DNA of 58,393 nt from Rhodoferax sp. (lineage in GTDB: Bacteria > Pseudomonadota > Gammaproteobacteria > Burkholderiales > Burkholderiaceae_C), in NCBI RefSeq assembly GCF_028715765.1, contig NZ_JAQURE010000019.1, positions 1-58,393 on the forward strand, written 5' to 3'. The first letter of the stretch is position 1; each line of letters begins with the position of its first letter. The notes beneath the pieces were generated by a model. The model had not been told where the DNA came from, made no database searches, and worked only from the letters and a program-made list of their open reading frames with translations. The translations under genes and the position numbers were made by a program. This document shows, in pieces, positions 27,364-39,879 of this stretch.

Positions 27364-27439
27364 GGGATGTTAGCTCAGCTGGTAGAGCAGCGGACTTTTA
27401 ATCCGTTTGTCGTGGGTTCGATCCCCGCACATCCCACCA
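27364..27439 (+). tRNA. tRNA-Lys (UUU anticodon)
   Basis: The 76-nt cloverleaf starts GGGATGT, pairing with ACATCCC. It has a D-arm AGCTCAGCTGGTAGAGC, anticodon stem CGGAC/ATCCG enclosing TTT, TTCGATC in the T-loop, and an encoded CCA end. It is complete, and is followed by a strong hairpin terminator. Confidence 0.98.
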
Positions 27440-27445
27440 CTTTCA

Positions 27446-27477
27446 AAAGCCTAGTCGTTTCGACTAGGCTTTTTTGT
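27446..27477. terminator. Bidirectional terminator between tRNA-Lys and tauE
   Basis: AAAAGCCTAGTCG, a TTT loop and its full complement form a 13-bp stem ending in TTTTTTG. The A-run on the left lets it also terminate the convergent tauE transcript. Confidence 0.93.
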
Positions 27478-28296
27478 TTACAGACTCAGTAAACCTTTGT
27501 AGGCCATGTAAGCGGCCAGTACATACAACACGCTGGCAAAGACTCGTTTGAGTTTTTTTACAGGTAATCGGTGTGCAGCTTTAGCGCCAAAAGGTGCGGT
27601 CGTGACGCTGCAGGCAGCAATGATCAACAACCCAGGCAGCCAGATATAACCCAAAGCATAAGGTGGGAGTTCCGTAAGGTGCGCCCCACTCCATGCATAG
27701 CCCAAGGCGTTGGACAGTGCAATGGGGAAACCCAAGGCGGCCGAGGTGGCAACCGCGTTATGTATGGCGACGTTGCACCAGGTCATGAAAGGCACGCTGA
27801 CAAAGCCACCGCCTGCGCCAACCAAGCCAGATAAGAAGCCAATGCCACTGCCAGCACCCAGCAATCCAAAAGTGCCAGGTAGTTGTCTGTTGGCCGCTGG
27901 CTTTTTATCCAAGAACATCTGTGTGGCTGAGAAGGCCACAAAAACCGCAAAAAGGATGGCAAGTGTTGACCCTTTCAGCATAGAAAAAATACCGAGGCTG
28001 GCTAGGGCCGCCCCCAGAACAATGCCTGGCGCAAGCGCTTTCACAATGTCCCAACGAACCGCACCACGCTGGTGGTGAGCCCGCACACTGGAGAGAGATG
28101 TGAATACGATGGTGGCCATAGAGGTGGCAATGGCCATTTTGACGGCGAGCTCAGGACTCACGTTTCTGGCCGACAAAATCGCCGTAACGAAAGGCACCAT
28201 GACCATGCCGCCACCTATGCCCAAGAGACCGGCTAAAAAACCTGCAGCCAATCCTAGCAGCGCCAATTCAATGATCAATGAAATGTCAAATGGCAT
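27478..28296 (-). CDS. TauE/SafE-family anion permease
   Basis: The 272-residue membrane protein has about eight helices and two repeated halves. Each half carries the family's glycine-rich stretch (AGLLGIGGGMVMVPF near the start and SGLVGAGGGFVSVPF in the middle). Members export sulfite or sulfonates, or move other small organic anions; substrate is not predictable here. The gene begins only 18 bases after the 3' end of the 6S RNA candidate with no terminator between, so it is probably read through from that promoter. Confidence 0.88.
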   Translation of the reverse strand: MPFDISLIIELALLGLAAGFLAGLLGIGGGMVMVPFVTAILSARNVSPELAVKMAIATSMATIVFTSLSSVRAHHQRGAVRWDIVKALAPGIVLGAALASLGIFSMLKGSTLAILFAVFVAFSATQMFLDKKPAANRQLPGTFGLLGAGSGIGFLSGLVGAGGGFVSVPFMTWCNVAIHNAVATSAALGFPIALSNALGYAWSGAHLTELPPYALGYIWLPGLLIIAACSVTTAPFGAKAAHRLPVKKLKRVFASVLYVLAAYMAYKGLLSL

Positions 28297-28313
28297 AAAG
28301 TGGTATCAAGGGT

Positions 28314-28484
28314 GTCTGCAGCGTAACCTGACCGGCATCCTGAACCGGGGTTCAGGTGGGCGAGGTCAGTGGTTGTTTTGGGTTCATCTAACGCGAGACG
28401 ATCACGCCAACATCACGATGTTCCAAGCCCTGGCTCAATGAGCATTGGTTCAAGGAAATATAAAGCCAAGCTAACGCTGCAGAC
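28314..28484 (-). ncRNA. ssrS: 6S RNA (candidate)
   Basis: The minus strand holds a closing stem GTCTGCAGCG/CGCTGCAGAC that brackets about 170 nt, close to E. coli 6S length (184 nt). On the 3' side of the predicted bubble is the small hairpin CCTGAACC-CC-GGTTCAGG, followed by GGTTACGCTGCAGAC. This parallels the E. coli CTTGAACC/GGTTCAAG hairpin and its downstream GGTTACAGCCTGC. A TACAAT -10 box is correctly placed upstream. 6S RNA mimics an open promoter and sequesters sigma-70 RNA polymerase in stationary phase. The call rests on my reading of the fold, not on a covariance search. Confidence 0.82.
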
Positions 28485-28490
28485 AATAAG

Positions 28491-28496
28491 ATTGTA
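28491..28496 (-). promoter_or_regulatory. -10 box for the 6S RNA
   Basis: TACAAT on the minus strand ends 7 bases before the predicted 5' end of the 6S transcript. No strong -35 hexamer is visible at the usual spacing. Confidence 0.5.
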
Positions 28497-28571
28497 GGAC
28501 GAACCTGGAGGTGAATGGCGAGCCATGTGACTTGGTATGCAAATCATGAGTTGCGCACCTGTTGGCTTGAA

Positions 28572-30148
<1,577 letters not shown>

Positions 30149-30182
30149 TCAGTTAAACAAGTTGATAAAGTGAAAACAAAAC

Positions 30183-31039
30183 TCAGACAGTAAAACTGTC
30201 TTCCAGAAAAGCCGACCGTTTGGTGACCTGATCCAGCGCCATCAAGGTTTCCAGCAACGCTTTCATGTGTTTCAAAGGTACGGCATTGGGGCCGTCACTC
30301 AGTGCCTCATTGGGGTTGGGATGCGTCTCCATAAACAACCCAGCCACACCCACAGCCACGGCTGCGCGTGCCAGCACTGGCACCATTTCACGTTGCCCAC
30401 CACTGCTGGTGTCTTGACCGCCAGGCAATTGAACTGAATGCGTGGCATCAAACACCACTGGCGCACCGGTTTCGCGCATGATGGCCAGCGAGCGCATGTC
30501 GCTCACCAAGTTGTTGTAGCCAAAGCTGGCACCGCGTTCGCAGGCCATGAAGTTGTCCACATTCAGGCCTTTTTCACGGGCGGCAGCACGGGCTTTGTCA
30601 ATCACGTTTTTCATGTCGCCAGGCGCCAAAAACTGCCCTTTCTTGATATTGACAGGCTTACCAGACTGAGCCACTGCACGAATGAAATCGGTTTGTCGGC
30701 ATAAAAAGGCTGGCGTTTGCAGCACATCCACCACCGCTGCGACTTGTGCAATTTGGTCTTCAGAGTGGATGTCCGTCAAGATCGGCAAACCCAACTCGCG
30801 TTTGACTTTGCTCAAAATCTCCAAGCCTTTTTCAATGCCTGGGCCACGAAAGGTGCTGCCGCTGGAGCGATTGGCTTTGTCGAAACTGCTTTTAAAAATG
30901 AATGGGATTCCCAAACTCTGGGTGATCTCTTTCAATGTTCCTGCGGTGTCCATCTGCAATTGCTCGGACTCAATCACGCACGGTCCAGCAATCAAAAAAA
31001 ACGGGTGCTGTAGCCCAATTTCAAACCCGCAAAGCTTCA

Positions 31040-31040
<1 letters not shown>
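30183..31040 (-). CDS. kdsA: 3-deoxy-D-manno-octulosonate 8-phosphate synthase
   Basis: The 285-residue enzyme condenses phosphoenolpyruvate and arabinose-5-phosphate to Kdo-8-P, the first committed step for the LPS inner core. Visible motifs include [33 protein letters not shown] and [11 protein letters not shown]. The ATG at 31040 overlaps the pyrG stop (TGATG). Sequence upstream of it belongs to pyrG, so a longer start is rejected. Its product links to the LPS genes elsewhere in the window. Confidence 0.97.
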
Positions 31041-32785
<1,745 letters not shown>

Positions 32786-32799
32786 TTACATTGCGTTGC

Positions 32800-34026
32800 A
32801 TGAAAGATTTAGCCGGAAAACACATCGTTTTGGGTCTCAGTGGCGGGGTTGCTTGCTACAAATCTGCGGAGCTTTGCCGCTTATTCGTCAAGGCAGGTGC
32901 CAGTGTTCAGGTGGTGATGAGCGCAGCCGCAGAGCAGTTCATCACACCGGTCACCATGCAGGCGCTGAGCCAGCATGCCGTGTATGGCTCGCAATGGGAT
33001 GCGCGCGTGCCCAACAACATGGCACATATTCAACTTACCCGTCAAGCCGATCTGTGTGTGATTGCGCCAGCAAGTGCCGACCTGATCGCCAAATTGGCAC
33101 ATGGGATGGCGGATGATTTACTCAGTTTGATGTGTTTGGCGCGGCCAATCGACCGCGTGCCCTTGATGCTTGCACCCGCCATGAACAAAGAAATGTGGCA
33201 ACACCCAGCCACACAAAGAAATCTGAAACAAGTGGCACTGGATGGCGCGCAAGTGCTGGGAGTTGGGTGTGGTGAACAGGCCTGTGGCGAATCTGGTGAT
33301 GGCCGCATGCTTGAGCCTGCTGAAACTTTGGACGAAGTGATTGCCATGTTTGTGCCCAAGGTATTGAAAGGGCAGCATGTATTGGTGACCGCCGGCCCAA
33401 CCTTTGAAGCCATTGACCCGGTACGTGGCATCACCAATTTATCCAGTGGCAAGATGGGATTTGCCATTGCCAGAGCCGCCACCGAAGCCGGAGCCACCGT
33501 CACATTGGTGGCAGGGCCGGTAAGCTTGCCAACGCCGCGGGGAGTTCATCGGGTGGATGTGAAATCTGCATTAAATATGCTTGATGCGGTTGAAAATAAA
33601 GCGTCAATAGCTAATGTATTTATAGCAACTGCAGCGGTTGCAGATTGGCGCCCTGTGAACGCGTCAGATCGAAAAATCAAAAAAGATGGCGCGGGTCAGC
33701 CGCCTGCGCTGGCCTTTGTGGAAAACCCAGACATTCTGGCCCGCCTGGCGCAGTCACCCCGCGGCTTGTCTCAAGAGCTGTATTGCGTGGGTTTTGCGGC
33801 AGAAAGCCATGATTTATTGGTCAATGCGCAAGCCAAAAGGCTGCGCAAAGGCGTGCCGCTGTTGATAGGCAACATTGGGCCTGACACATTTGGACAAGAT
33901 GACAACGCCCTTTTACTGGTGGATGAAACTGGCGCACGCGAACTTTCACGTGATACCAAGCTTTCTCTTGCTAGAAAATTAATAGCTGATATCGCAATAA
34001 GAATAAGCGCTGGAGCACAAAAATGA
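32800..34026 (+). CDS. coaBC: Bifunctional CoaBC (phosphopantothenoylcysteine synthetase/decarboxylase)
   Basis: The 408-residue enzyme performs two steps of coenzyme A synthesis. The N-terminal flavin decarboxylase has [11 protein letters not shown], the APAMNKEMW motif and the reactive cysteine in [15 protein letters not shown]. The C-terminal CTP-dependent ligase has [23 protein letters not shown] and the DRKIKK lysine. The ATG at 32800 is preferred to the TTG nine bases upstream. The last codons ([16 protein letters not shown]) are formed by a copy of the dispersed repeat, and a second AT-rich patch (SIANVFIA) is locally similar. The stop overlaps the dut start. Confidence 0.95.
   Translation: MKDLAGKHIVLGLSGGVACYKSAELCRLFVKAGASVQVVMSAAAEQFITPVTMQALSQHAVYGSQWDARVPNNMAHIQLTRQADLCVIAPASADLIAKLAHGMADDLLSLMCLARPIDRVPLMLAPAMNKEMWQHPATQRNLKQVALDGAQVLGVGCGEQACGESGDGRMLEPAETLDEVIAMFVPKVLKGQHVLVTAGPTFEAIDPVRGITNLSSGKMGFAIARAATEAGATVTLVAGPVSLPTPRGVHRVDVKSALNMLDAVENKASIANVFIATAAVADWRPVNASDRKIKKDGAGQPPALAFVENPDILARLAQSPRGLSQELYCVGFAAESHDLLVNAQAKRLRKGVPLLIGNIGPDTFGQDDNALLLVDETGARELSRDTKLSLARKLIADIAIRISAGAQK
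33972..34023 (+). repeat. Dispersed ATAGCT-N19-GCGCT element, copy 4, inside coaBC
   Basis: ATAGCT starts at 33982, followed by exactly 19 bases and GCGCTGGAGC. It is read in the frame ATA-GCT, giving [11 protein letters not shown] at the CoaBC C-terminus, and ends at the stop/dut start overlap. Confidence 0.7.
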
Positions 34027-34472
34027 TGAAAATCGATGTGAAGGTCATTGACAACCGCATGGCCAACCAGTTGCCTCACTACGCCACGCCTGGCAGTGCG
34101 GGTCTGGATTTGCGTGCTTGTCTGGATGCACCGTTGACGCTGCAGGCGAATGCTTGGCAGTTGGTCCCCACTGGCATTGCCATCTATTTGCAAGACCCCA
34201 ATTTTGCAGCCATGATCTTGCCGCGTTCAGGTTTGGGTCACAAACATGGCATCGTGCTGGGGAATTTGGTGGGGCTCATTGACAGCGATTACCAGGGTCA
34301 GCTGATGGTCAGTGCCTGGAACCGCAGTGACGTGCCGTTCACCATTGAACCCATGGAGCGCATTGCCCAACTGGTGATCGTGCCAGTCGTTCAGGCACAG
34401 TTCAATGTGGTGACAGACTTTGTGGCCAGTGCGCGTGGCGAAGGTGGCTACGGTTCTACCGGCAAAGCCTGA
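34023..34472 (+). CDS. dut: dUTP diphosphatase
   Basis: The 149-residue homotrimeric enzyme hydrolyses dUTP to dUMP, keeping uracil out of DNA. The five family motifs are visible: [35 protein letters not shown] and [11 protein letters not shown]. The ATG overlaps the coaBC stop, the usual coaBC-dut pairing. A second ATG one codon later could also serve. Confidence 0.97.
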   Translation: MMKIDVKVIDNRMANQLPHYATPGSAGLDLRACLDAPLTLQANAWQLVPTGIAIYLQDPNFAAMILPRSGLGHKHGIVLGNLVGLIDSDYQGQLMVSAWNRSDVPFTIEPMERIAQLVIVPVVQAQFNVVTDFVASARGEGGYGSTGKA

Positions 34473-34502
34473 GTTTTGACTCAAACAGGTTCAATCAACT
34501 GC

Positions 34503-35033
34503 CTATTGAAGCAACTGACTGCCAGGCGCGATTTGAAGCGGCGAAACCTTAAAAAACCCTGTGCCTGCGCTGCGGCAAGCCAGTTCAGCTTCAGTAGCAG
34601 CACGAACTGCGCGAATTTGCAGGGTTAAGTTGAGTGCAATGCCTGCCAGTGGGTGGTTGCCGTCCAGCACCACATGCTCTGGGTAAATGTCAGTCACCGT
34701 GTAGAGCACATCCTGCGGCATGTGTGGGCTGCAGCCCGCAGGCAAGGCCACCCCTTCAATCGTCATGCCCTCTTCTAGTGCGGAGGGAAAAACGTCTCTT
34801 GATTCAAGAAAGATGAGCTGGTCATTGAATTCGCCGAATCCTTGCTCAGGTTCAATGCGCACATTGACCGTGTCACCCACGGTTTTCCCGATCAAAGCAG
34901 TTTCAATGACCTCAAACAGATCATCGCCACCGACCAAAAACTCAACAGGCTCATCGAGTACATCCAAAACCTCACCCAAAGTATCTTTGAGCGACCAAGT
35001 CAACGCCACAACGCCATCATTTGCAATATTCAT
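34503..35033 (-). CDS. FKBP-type peptidyl-prolyl isomerase, SlyD-like
   Basis: The 176-residue protein matches the SlyD/FkpB group: a split FKBP domain (VALTWSLKDTLGEVLD, then the IGKTVGDTVNVRIEPEQGFGEF active-site edge) with an inserted flap (residues about 75-125), and HPLAGIALNLTLQIRAV closing the fold. Unlike E. coli SlyD, the C-terminus lacks a His/Cys-rich metal tail. It probably folds or isomerises proline bonds in cytosolic clients. The ATG at 35033 was chosen because upstream residues do not fit the family. It is convergent with dut. Confidence 0.88.
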   Translation of the reverse strand: MNIANDGVVALTWSLKDTLGEVLDVLDEPVEFLVGGDDLFEVIETALIGKTVGDTVNVRIEPEQGFGEFNDQLIFLESRDVFPSALEEGMTIEGVALPAGCSPHMPQDVLYTVTDIYPEHVVLDGNHPLAGIALNLTLQIRAVRAATEAELACRSAGTGFFKVSPLQIAPGSQLLQ

Positions 35034-35174
35034 GAACGAATTGTCGCAGAGCGATCGCCATGCTTGCGCCATCCCATGAGGTGTTGACGTTGAAAAGAGT
35101 GTGGCAAATGTCAGACAAGAGTAAGCCCAAGTCACCCAAAAAGGTGCGTCAGACACTCAGTGCACCGTCGTTAA

Positions 35175-35203
35175 TCAACAAATATGAGGGTTTACACTAT
35201 AAT
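35175..35203 (+). promoter_or_regulatory. Promoter of the small lipoprotein gene
   Basis: A perfect TATAAT at 35198-35203 has TCAACA (four of six TTGACA matches) 17 bp upstream. It leaves a leader of roughly 95 bases that contains two inverted repeats. Confidence 0.55.
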
Positions 35204-35211
35204 CGGCTGTT

Positions 35212-35277
35212 AAGTAAATCAACGTAAAGTTGTTTACTTGATCTTTGTGGCAACACAAAAGCAATTTCCGGAAATTG
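35212..35277 (+). promoter_or_regulatory. 5'-UTR hairpins of the lipoprotein mRNA
   Basis: AAGTAAATCAAC (35212-35223) pairs with GTTGTTTACTT (35229-35239), with a single bulge. Further on, CAATTTCCGGAAATTG (35262-35277) is a perfect 16-bp palindrome. Either could stabilise the mRNA, control translation or bind a dimeric regulator. No riboswitch class is recognised. Confidence 0.5.
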
Positions 35278-35303
35278 TCAATTTTTACACTGGGTATTTT
35301 CAA

Positions 35304-35531
35304 ATGAACAAATCTCTCGTTCTGATCGCTGTTATCGCTGCTGCTGCCTTGTCTGCTTGTGGCAAAAAAGAAGAAGCTGCTCCTGCCCCCGCACCAGCCC
35401 CAGTCGCTGCACCCGCACCTGCTGCCTCTGAAGCGCCTGCAGCTGCACCTGTGGCTGCTGCATCTGAAGCTGCTGCACCTGCTGCTGCCGCTTCTGAAGC
35501 CGCCGCACCTGCTGCTGCTGCCTCTAAATAA
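35304..35531 (+). CDS. Small Ala/Pro-rich lipoprotein
   Basis: This 75-residue product has a signal peptide MNKSLVLIAVIAAAALSAC ending in a lipobox, so the cysteine at 19 should be lipidated. After GKKEEA the mature part is almost wholly Ala, Pro, Ser and Glu, with a 10-residue repeat (ASEAAAPAAA) coded by 30-bp direct repeats. Such proteins are common and poorly understood in Burkholderiales. It has its own promoter, a structured leader and a strong terminator, which suggests a highly expressed single-gene transcript. No function can be assigned. Confidence 0.85.
   Translation: MNKSLVLIAVIAAAALSACGKKEEAAPAPAPAPVAAPAPAASEAPAAAPVAAASEAAAPAAAASEAAAPAAAASK
35461..35520 (+). repeat. Two 30-bp direct repeats in the lipoprotein gene
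   Basis: The units at 35461-35490 and 35491-35520 differ at only a few positions and encode the repeated ASEAAAPAAA segment. A more diverged unit lies just upstream. Copy number could vary by slippage. Confidence 0.7.
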
Positions 35532-35550
35532 TCAGTTTTTGACTGATTCC

Positions 35551-35580
35551 AAAAAGCCACCTTCGGGTGGCTTTTTTTCT
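35551..35580 (+). terminator. Intrinsic terminator after the lipoprotein gene
   Basis: AAAAAGCCACC, loop TTCG, GGTGGCTTTTTTT: a GC-rich stem with a stable tetraloop and a seven-base T-tract. Confidence 0.95.
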
Positions 35581-35646
35581 GGGGCATTTCATTTCAAGAG
35601 GTCAGCCCCACCCGTGCACGAGCACACATGGGAAAATCCAAAAAAT

Positions 35647-36918
35647 ATGCATCCAAAAGCCCTTCTCGACGCCTGCGCTGAACTGGTCAGACTCACGCTC
35701 AAATTTGACCACCCTGCCGATGCCATCGTGTCGCATTTTTTCAGAGATCACCGGGGCTTTGGCCCACGTGAACGTGCCACCATGGCGGAAACGGTTTACA
35801 CCGTGTTGCGCAAAAAACTGTTGTTTGATCACTTTGCGCCCTCAGGCAGTGGCCCGAAAGAGCGGCGGTTGGCCATTTTGGGGTTTTATGGTCCGGGCGA
35901 CTTCTTACGCAGTGCATTGACAGATCAAGAAATCAAATGGCTTGACCAATGCCAAAGCATCAAAAGTGAAGACCTGATGGATCGGCACCGCCACAACCTG
36001 CCTGAGTGGCTGGTAGATCCGCTCAAAGCGCAACTTGGCGCAGAGTTTTGGCCGCTGGTGGAAAGCTTCAATCAGGGCGCAGGGTTGGACTTGCGTGTCA
36101 ACACCTTCAAAGCCAAACTGTCCGACGTTCAAAATGAGCTTGCTCGACTGGGTATCAAAGCGGCGCCCACCCCTTTCTCGCCTTGGGGTTTGCGCATTGC
36201 CGGAAAACCAGCGCTGAACAAGCATGAGAGTTTCAAACGTGGCGATTTTGAAGTGCAAGACGAAGGCTCCCAACTCTTGGCCATGTTGCTCGATGCCAAA
36301 CGTGGCGAAATGGTGGTGGATTTTTGTGCTGGCGCCGGCGGCAAAACACTGGCCATCGGTGCGGCCATGCGCAGCACTGGGCGCTTGTACGCGTTTGACA
36401 CTTCAGCCGGACGACTTGATGCTTTCAAGTCGCGCTTGGCACGCAGCGGTTTGTCTAATGTGCATCCAGCAGCCATTGCACACGAGCGAGATGAACGGGT
36501 GAAACGCCTGAGCGGCAAAATTGACCGCGTGCTGGTCGATGCACCCTGTACCGGTTTAGGCACATTGCGCCGAAACCCAGACTTGAAATGGCGGCAAACG
36601 CAAGCAGCGGTGGAAGAAATGGCCGTCAAGCAAACGGCTATTTTGCAAAGTGCAGCTCGTTTGGTGAAGTCGGGCGGGCGCTTGGTTTATGCCACCTGCA
36701 GTATCTTGCCGCAAGAAAATGAAGCCATTGCCCAAGCCTTTTCTGCGGCCAACCCAGAATTCAGTCCCCTTGATGCTGGCGAAGTGTTGTCAGGGTTAAA
36801 AGTTGCTCAAGCCCACACGTTGTGCAGTGGCGGTGATAATGGTCAGCGGTTTTTGCGACTGTGGCCACATCGGCATCAGACCGATGGATTTTTTGCAGCG
36901 GTTTGGCAAAAGAAATAA
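35647..36918 (+). CDS. RsmB-like rRNA cytosine-C5 methyltransferase
   Basis: From the ATG at 35647 this is 423 residues of the RsmB/NOL1 family. S-adenosylmethionine is bound at VVDFCAGAGGKTLAIG. The two reactive cysteines lie in DAPCTGLGTLRRNPD and ATCSILPQEN, the usual catalytic pair for m5C formation. An RNA-binding domain lies N-terminal to these. The target is likely 16S rRNA, but the exact site (C967 for RsmB) cannot be confirmed because the family has several paralogues. A longer open frame upstream overlaps the lipoprotein gene and terminator and is rejected. Confidence 0.88.
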   Translation: MHPKALLDACAELVRLTLKFDHPADAIVSHFFRDHRGFGPRERATMAETVYTVLRKKLLFDHFAPSGSGPKERRLAILGFYGPGDFLRSALTDQEIKWLDQCQSIKSEDLMDRHRHNLPEWLVDPLKAQLGAEFWPLVESFNQGAGLDLRVNTFKAKLSDVQNELARLGIKAAPTPFSPWGLRIAGKPALNKHESFKRGDFEVQDEGSQLLAMLLDAKRGEMVVDFCAGAGGKTLAIGAAMRSTGRLYAFDTSAGRLDAFKSRLARSGLSNVHPAAIAHERDERVKRLSGKIDRVLVDAPCTGLGTLRRNPDLKWRQTQAAVEEMAVKQTAILQSAARLVKSGGRLVYATCSILPQENEAIAQAFSAANPEFSPLDAGEVLSGLKVAQAHTLCSGGDNGQRFLRLWPHRHQTDGFFAAVWQKK

Positions 36919-36944
36919 AACTTATTTGAGAGAGACATTGACGT

Positions 36945-38135
36945 ATGAACACATGGTTGGATTGGGCTGCGCATGGGTTTTGGCAATTGACGCTCTGGCA
37001 ACTGGTGCTGTTCACGCTGGGCGTGACGCACATCACCATGCTGAGTGTGACCATATTTTTGCACCGCCATCAAGCGCATCGGGCGCTTGACCTGCATCCC
37101 GCCGCAGCGCATTTTTTTCGCTTTTGGTTGTGGTTGACGACTGGGCAGGTGACCAAAGAATGGGCGTCCATTCACCGCAAGCACCATGCCAAATGCGAGC
37201 AACCGGAAGACCCACACAGCCCGCTGGTCTATGGCATCAAAACAGTGCTATTGCAGGGCTATGAGCTGTATCGAAAAGAGGCGAAAAACCCCGAAACCTT
37301 GACACGTTATGGCCATGGCACCCCCAACGACTGGCTCGAACAGCAGGTGTACAGCCGGTATTCATTTGCTGGCATTGTGCTGATGCTACTGCTCGACCTG
37401 GCGCTGTTTGGCGTGGTGGGCTTGACCGTGTGGGCGGTGCAAATGGCCTGGACGCCGGTGATGGCGGCAGGCATCATCAACGGTGGTGCGCACTACTGGG
37501 GGTATCGCAATTTTGAGTCGGCTGATGCCAGCACCAACATCTCACCTTGGGGCGTGTTGATTGCGGGTGAAGAACTGCACAACAACCACCACACCTATCC
37601 CACCTCTGCCAAGTTGTCTGTCAAACCCTATGAGTTTGACATCGGCTGGGTATACATCAGCTTGCTGCAGCGCTTGGGCTTGGCACAGGTCAAAAAAACA
37701 CCGCCGCGTCTGGCTTTTGGTGCTGTTCGCCCAACGGCAGACGAGCAAACGCTGGAGGCCTTGATACAAAACCGTTATGAGTTGATGGCCAGTTATGCGC
37801 GCGGCATGCGTGTCGCGTTCAATGAGGAAGTGGTGGCTTTGAAAATGCGTTGTGCAGATGCAGCGGCCATCAAGGCCGGGCGCAGTTGGTTGCATCGTGA
37901 TGTTGAAAAAGTGCCTGCCGTTTTGGCCACCAAATTGGCCACAGTTCGAGCAGCCTCGCCTGTACTTGACAAGATGGTACTGATGCGTGAAGAACTGCGC
38001 CAGCTGTGGCTGAACCGTTCACACACCCGCGAGCAGTTGGCTGCTGATTTACAAGCTTGGTGCGTGCGTGCCGAGGCCAGCGGCATTGCGGCGCTGCAAG
38101 AATTCTCCATGCAGTTGCGTGCTGTGCGTGCCTGA
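36945..38135 (+). CDS. Membrane fatty-acid desaturase (delta-9 type)
   Basis: The 396-residue protein has the three histidine boxes HRHQAHR, HRKHHAKCE and HNNHHTYP that bind the di-iron centre, between hydrophobic helices. This is the acyl-CoA/phospholipid stearoyl-desaturase family, which introduces a cis double bond and adjusts membrane fluidity. After the third box lies a long hydrophilic C-terminal tail (about 140 residues) rich in charged helices, ending MQLRAVRA. The tail is longer than in the shortest desaturases and may be regulatory. It follows the RsmB-like gene by 26 bp. Confidence 0.88.
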   Translation: MNTWLDWAAHGFWQLTLWQLVLFTLGVTHITMLSVTIFLHRHQAHRALDLHPAAAHFFRFWLWLTTGQVTKEWASIHRKHHAKCEQPEDPHSPLVYGIKTVLLQGYELYRKEAKNPETLTRYGHGTPNDWLEQQVYSRYSFAGIVLMLLLDLALFGVVGLTVWAVQMAWTPVMAAGIINGGAHYWGYRNFESADASTNISPWGVLIAGEELHNNHHTYPTSAKLSVKPYEFDIGWVYISLLQRLGLAQVKKTPPRLAFGAVRPTADEQTLEALIQNRYELMASYARGMRVAFNEEVVALKMRCADAAAIKAGRSWLHRDVEKVPAVLATKLATVRAASPVLDKMVLMREELRQLWLNRSHTREQLAADLQAWCVRAEASGIAALQEFSMQLRAVRA

Positions 38136-38144
38136 TTTGAATGA

Positions 38145-38192
38145 TGTTTTAGGCCTCTAGCGCTTATCCAGTAAGCATAGGCTGCTCTACAA
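38145..38192 (-). repeat. Dispersed ATAGCT-N19-GCGCT element, copy 5
   Basis: On the minus strand AGAGCA (for ATAGCT) precedes 19 bases, GCGCTAGAGGCC and TAAAA. It lies just past the desaturase stop, beside the shared terminator. Confidence 0.75.
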
Positions 38193-38200
38193 AAGATAAC

Positions 38201-38228
38201 AAAAAGCCCGCATCAAGCGGGCTTTTTT
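38201..38228. terminator. Bidirectional terminator, desaturase/rpmG
   Basis: AAAAAGCCCG, loop CATCAAG, CGGGCTTTTTT. It can end the desaturase transcript on one strand and the rpmB-rpmG transcript on the other. Confidence 0.92.
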
Positions 38229-38244
38229 GCAAGAGAACACTGAA

Positions 38245-38415
38245 TTACTTCAGTTTCATTTCTTTGTAATCCACGTGCTTGCGAGCTTTTGGATCAAACT
38301 TTTTGATCAACATTTTCTCGGGAGTGGTTTTTTTGTTTTTGCTGGTGGTGTAGAAGTGGCCAGTGCCAGCTGTCGATTCCAGCTTGATTTTTTCGCGTCC
38401 GCCTTTGGTTGCCAT
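38245..38415 (-). CDS. rpmG: 50S ribosomal protein L33
   Basis: The 56-residue protein reads [20 protein letters not shown] at its start and ends [11 protein letters not shown], the standard L33. It lacks the CxxC zinc pairs, so it is the C-minus, zinc-independent form. It lies 27 bp after rpmB, in the conserved rpmB-rpmG operon, and is followed by a strong terminator. Confidence 0.97.
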   Translation of the reverse strand: MATKGGREKIKLESTAGTGHFYTTSKNKKTTPEKMLIKKFDPKARKHVDYKEMKLK

Positions 38416-38442
38416 GGTGTTCTTTCTAGTCTGGTGGATGAA

Positions 38443-38676
38443 TTAGGCTTGACCACGAGCGCGCAAGTCTGCGAGCACAGCATCAATACCATTTTTGTCG
38501 ATCAAACGCAGACCGGCATTGGAGATGCGCAAACGCACCCAGCGGTTTTCTGATTCAACCCAGAAACGGCGGTATTGCAGGTTGGGCAGAAACCGACGCT
38601 TGTTTTTGTTGTTGGCGTGAGAAACTGTGTTTCCCACCATGGGCTTTTTGCCCGTTACTTCGCAGACGCGTGCCAT
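38443..38676 (-). CDS. rpmB: 50S ribosomal protein L28
   Basis: The 77-residue protein begins [20 protein letters not shown] and continues with [18 protein letters not shown], typical of L28. It has a single N-terminal cysteine and no zinc-binding CxxC, matching the zinc-independent L33 partner. It is the first gene of the rpmB-rpmG operon, with a leader of about 115 bases. Confidence 0.97.
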   Translation of the reverse strand: MARVCEVTGKKPMVGNTVSHANNKNKRRFLPNLQYRRFWVESENRWVRLRISNAGLRLIDKNGIDAVLADLRARGQA

Positions 38677-38797
38677 GTGGACACTCCGATACTAAAACGG
38701 TGCTGATTGACATCAGACACCTCACCTCGCCAAGAAAAGGGTGGCGGTAACCCTGATTTTGCCAACTTAACCTTCACAGATTACAGCAAAGCCCAAA

Positions 38798-38803
38798 ATT
38801 ATA
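38798..38803 (-). promoter_or_regulatory. -10 box of the rpmB-rpmG operon
   Basis: A perfect TATAAT on the minus strand lies about 120 bases upstream of rpmB and just past the trxB stop. The -35 falls inside the trxB 3' end and is not strong. Confidence 0.45.
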
Positions 38804-38805
38804 GC

Positions 38806-39816
<1,011 letters not shown>

Positions 39817-39879
39817 CTAAAACCCGGTCTGTCCCAAGATGGGCTATGTTTGAACAAATGTTGCAAGAAGGATTATCTG

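Noticed and set aside
33591..33650. A possible second copy of the ATAGCT element inside coaBC ([12 protein letters not shown])
   Set aside because: ATAGCT is present, but the second box is displaced and the following residues (AAVADWRP) are normal conserved CoaBC sequence, so an inserted copy is not supported.
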